DNA from: Catenulispora sp. GP43
GTDB lineage: Bacteria; Actinomycetota; Actinomycetes; Streptomycetales; Catenulisporaceae
DNA: 64,000 bases
Direction: 5' to 3'
NCBI RefSeq assembly: GCF_041260665.1
Contig: NZ_JBGCCT010000007.1
Span: 124,001 to 188,000, forward strand
Numbering within the stretch: the first letter of the stretch is position 1; every line of letters starts with the position of its first letter. Made by a program: the position numbers and the translations under genes. The notes beneath the pieces are model-generated. The model worked only from the letters and a program-made list of their open reading frames with translations. It searched no databases and was not told the DNA's origin. This document shows positions 61,900-64,000 of this stretch, piece after piece.

Positions 61900-62391
61900 G
61901 TGCACGAGGATCCGCCCCCGCCCGAGACGGTCGCCGAGACGGCGGCAGCGGTCGTGGAGTTGCTGGACGCCCTGCACGGACGGGGCCTGGAATCGCTGCC
62001 CGGCGGCCCGGTCCCGCCGTCCCAGCTGCGCGCGCTGCGCGCCATCGAGCGGTGCGAGGGGATCAACCTGCGGGCCCTGGCCGAGGCGCTGGGCACCAGG
62101 CCGCCGGCCACCAGCCGGCTGTGCGACCGCATGGAGGCCGACGGGCTCGTCCGGCGCACGCCGAGCGCCAGCAGCCGCCGGGAGGTGGAGCTGTGGCTGA
62201 GCCCGCGGGCGCGCCGGGTGCTCGCCGAGGTCCGGTCGGCCCGGGTGCGGGAGTTGCAGGAGATCGTGCAGACGCTGCCGCCCGATTCGCTGATCGGCCT
62301 GTCAACCCATATGGGCCGGTTGCGCGCGGCGATCGAGCAGCGGCTCGGGTCCGGGCAACCGGTCGGCGAGCAGGAGAACAGCGCGGCCTGA
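61900..62391 (+). CDS. MarR-family transcriptional regulator
   Basis: A 163-residue winged-helix regulator: LRALRAIERCEGINLRALAE, the recognition helix RPPATSRLCDRMEADGLVRR and the wing SSRREVELWLSPRARRV are typical MarR. GTG 61900 is divergent from the phosphatase, with 63 bases between; it probably represses its own or the neighbouring promoter. Ligand unknown. Confidence 0.88.
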   Translation: MHEDPPPPETVAETAAAVVELLDALHGRGLESLPGGPVPPSQLRALRAIERCEGINLRALAEALGTRPPATSRLCDRMEADGLVRRTPSASSRREVELWLSPRARRVLAEVRSARVRELQEIVQTLPPDSLIGLSTHMGRLRAAIEQRLGSGQPVGEQENSAA

Positions 62392-62628
62392 CTGTTCACT
62401 TGTCTCCCATCGCTGCTCGTCGCCTCCGCCGGACGCGACGCGCCGGCCCAGGCGACCGCGATGCGCAGGCGCCGCGTCAAATGTTGCCACATGTAAACGA
62501 TTAATTCTAAAGTCGGTGCGGGCGCCCCTCCGGGCAGCCCGGGACAGCGCGGTCCGCACCGTCGGGCCGTACCGTTCCTCCGTCGTCCGCCGGGCTGTCA
62601 TCCCGGCCGTATACCGTGGGATCCTGAC

Positions 62629-62964
62629 ATGAACCCCTTCGGCCACACGGTCGCCGACCACGGCGACCACGTGCGCCTGGTGCTGGTCGGCGATGTGGAC
62701 TTCGCCGCGCATCCCGTCCTGGTCGCGCAGTTGGTGGGCCTGGCCGGATCCGGCCGCGCCGTGGTCGTGGACTGCGCCGGGGTGACGTTCCTGGACTCGA
62801 TGGGCCTGCGGGCCCTGGTCGAGGGCCGCGCCGCGGCGCTCGACGCGGGCCAGACCTTCGAGCTGGCCGACCCCTCCGTGCCGGTGCGGCGGGTGATCGA
62901 GCTGTCCGGTACGGCCGAGTTGTTCCCGCTCTGGGCCCCGCTGGCCGAGGAATCAGAGCCCTGA
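62629..62964 (+). CDS. STAS-domain anti-sigma-factor antagonist
   Basis: A 111-residue SpoIIAA/RsbV-like protein. [21 protein letters not shown] contains the phosphorylatable Ser (DSMG) in the usual position. It would be phosphorylated by a serine kinase and dephosphorylated by a PP2C such as the one at 60547-61836. ATG 62629. The 237-base gap upstream (62392-62628) shows an AT-rich patch (about 62490-62512) that may hold its promoter and no gene. Confidence 0.88.
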   Translation: MNPFGHTVADHGDHVRLVLVGDVDFAAHPVLVAQLVGLAGSGRAVVVDCAGVTFLDSMGLRALVEGRAAALDAGQTFELADPSVPVRRVIELSGTAELFPLWAPLAEESEP

Positions 62965-63082
62965 TCGGCGGTCGGGCCGGCCGGCAGCGGGGTGTCGAGC
63001 GGACCGGCGGGGGAGGAAGATATCTGGCGTCAGCACGGTGGACACGGTTGGACCCGATGTTCCGGAAGAGACAGGACAACTG

Positions 63083-64000
<918 letters not shown>

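Overview
The window is very GC-rich with strong third-position G/C bias, many GTG starts and long chains of 4-base stop/start overlaps (ATGA, GTGA). This points to a filamentous actinomycete, Streptomyces- or Catenulispora-like; I cannot name the species. Nearly all of bases 1-56426 reads as one large specialised-metabolite gene cluster. Bases 56526-64000 look like ordinary flanking chromosome: a membrane protein, a secreted GH16 glucanase, a SpoIIE phosphatase, MarR and STAS proteins, and the start of a HAMP-repeat histidine kinase.

Layout: (1) 61-2960, a lyase / JAMM-like / FmdE-like operon. (2) 3261-7816, small unknown proteins, an MFS exporter and a methyltransferase. (3) 7927-11047, P450, TolB-TPR protein and VOC protein. 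(4) 11176-14497, an operon of aryl/acyl-AMP ligase, JAMM-FGE fusion and MoaD/ThiS-like protein ending in Gly-Gly. (5) 14729-21856, phosphotransferase, P450, FAAL-like ligase, free carrier protein, free condensation domain and another P450. (6) 21949-23897, aminotransferase plus a divergent tryptophan-dioxygenase-family protein. (7) 24018-24612, a noncoding foldback element. (8) 24653-36973, three methyltransferases, two thioesterase-like paralogues, GMC oxidoreductase, class III aminotransferase, GNAT, LLM flavoprotein, SDR and a lipocalin-like protein. (9) 37043-51332, the assembly line: ArCP-Cy-A-PCP, TubC-Cy-A(MT)-PCP, PchK-like reductase, type II thioesterase, two P450s and an EntE/PchD-like aryl ligase. 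(10) 51424-56426, StrR/ParB-like regulator, a LanB-like protein lacking the elimination domain, and a methyltransferase.

How it could work together (inference): the 49689 ligase loads an aryl acid onto the ArCP of the first synthetase. Two Cy modules that look cysteine-specific build two thiazolines, one ring is methylated in the second module and reduced by the PchK-like enzyme, giving a pyochelin/thiazostatin-type scaffold. No salicylate synthase is visible. The ligase pocket has an Ala where relatives have Tyr/Phe, and an aminotransferase/TDO-like operon is present, so a larger aryl starter such as a tryptophan-derived quinoline is possible. The sulfur-carrier/JAMM/ligase operon resembles the thiocarboxylate chemistry of thioquinolobactin. 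Having protein-thiocarboxylate machinery, Cy-type NRPS modules and a LanB-like aminoacyl-tRNA-dependent enzyme in one cluster is the most unusual feature.

Regulation: a StrR-type ParB-domain regulator lies near the right end. A shared 17-bp inverted repeat (TGTGGA-N3-TCCACAG) sits in three promoter regions, including that of the NRPS operon. Perfect-stem terminators follow 7816, 23897 and 51332. Two poly-G/poly-C blocks (2975-3166 and 60396-60521) are probably assembly artefacts at hairpins.
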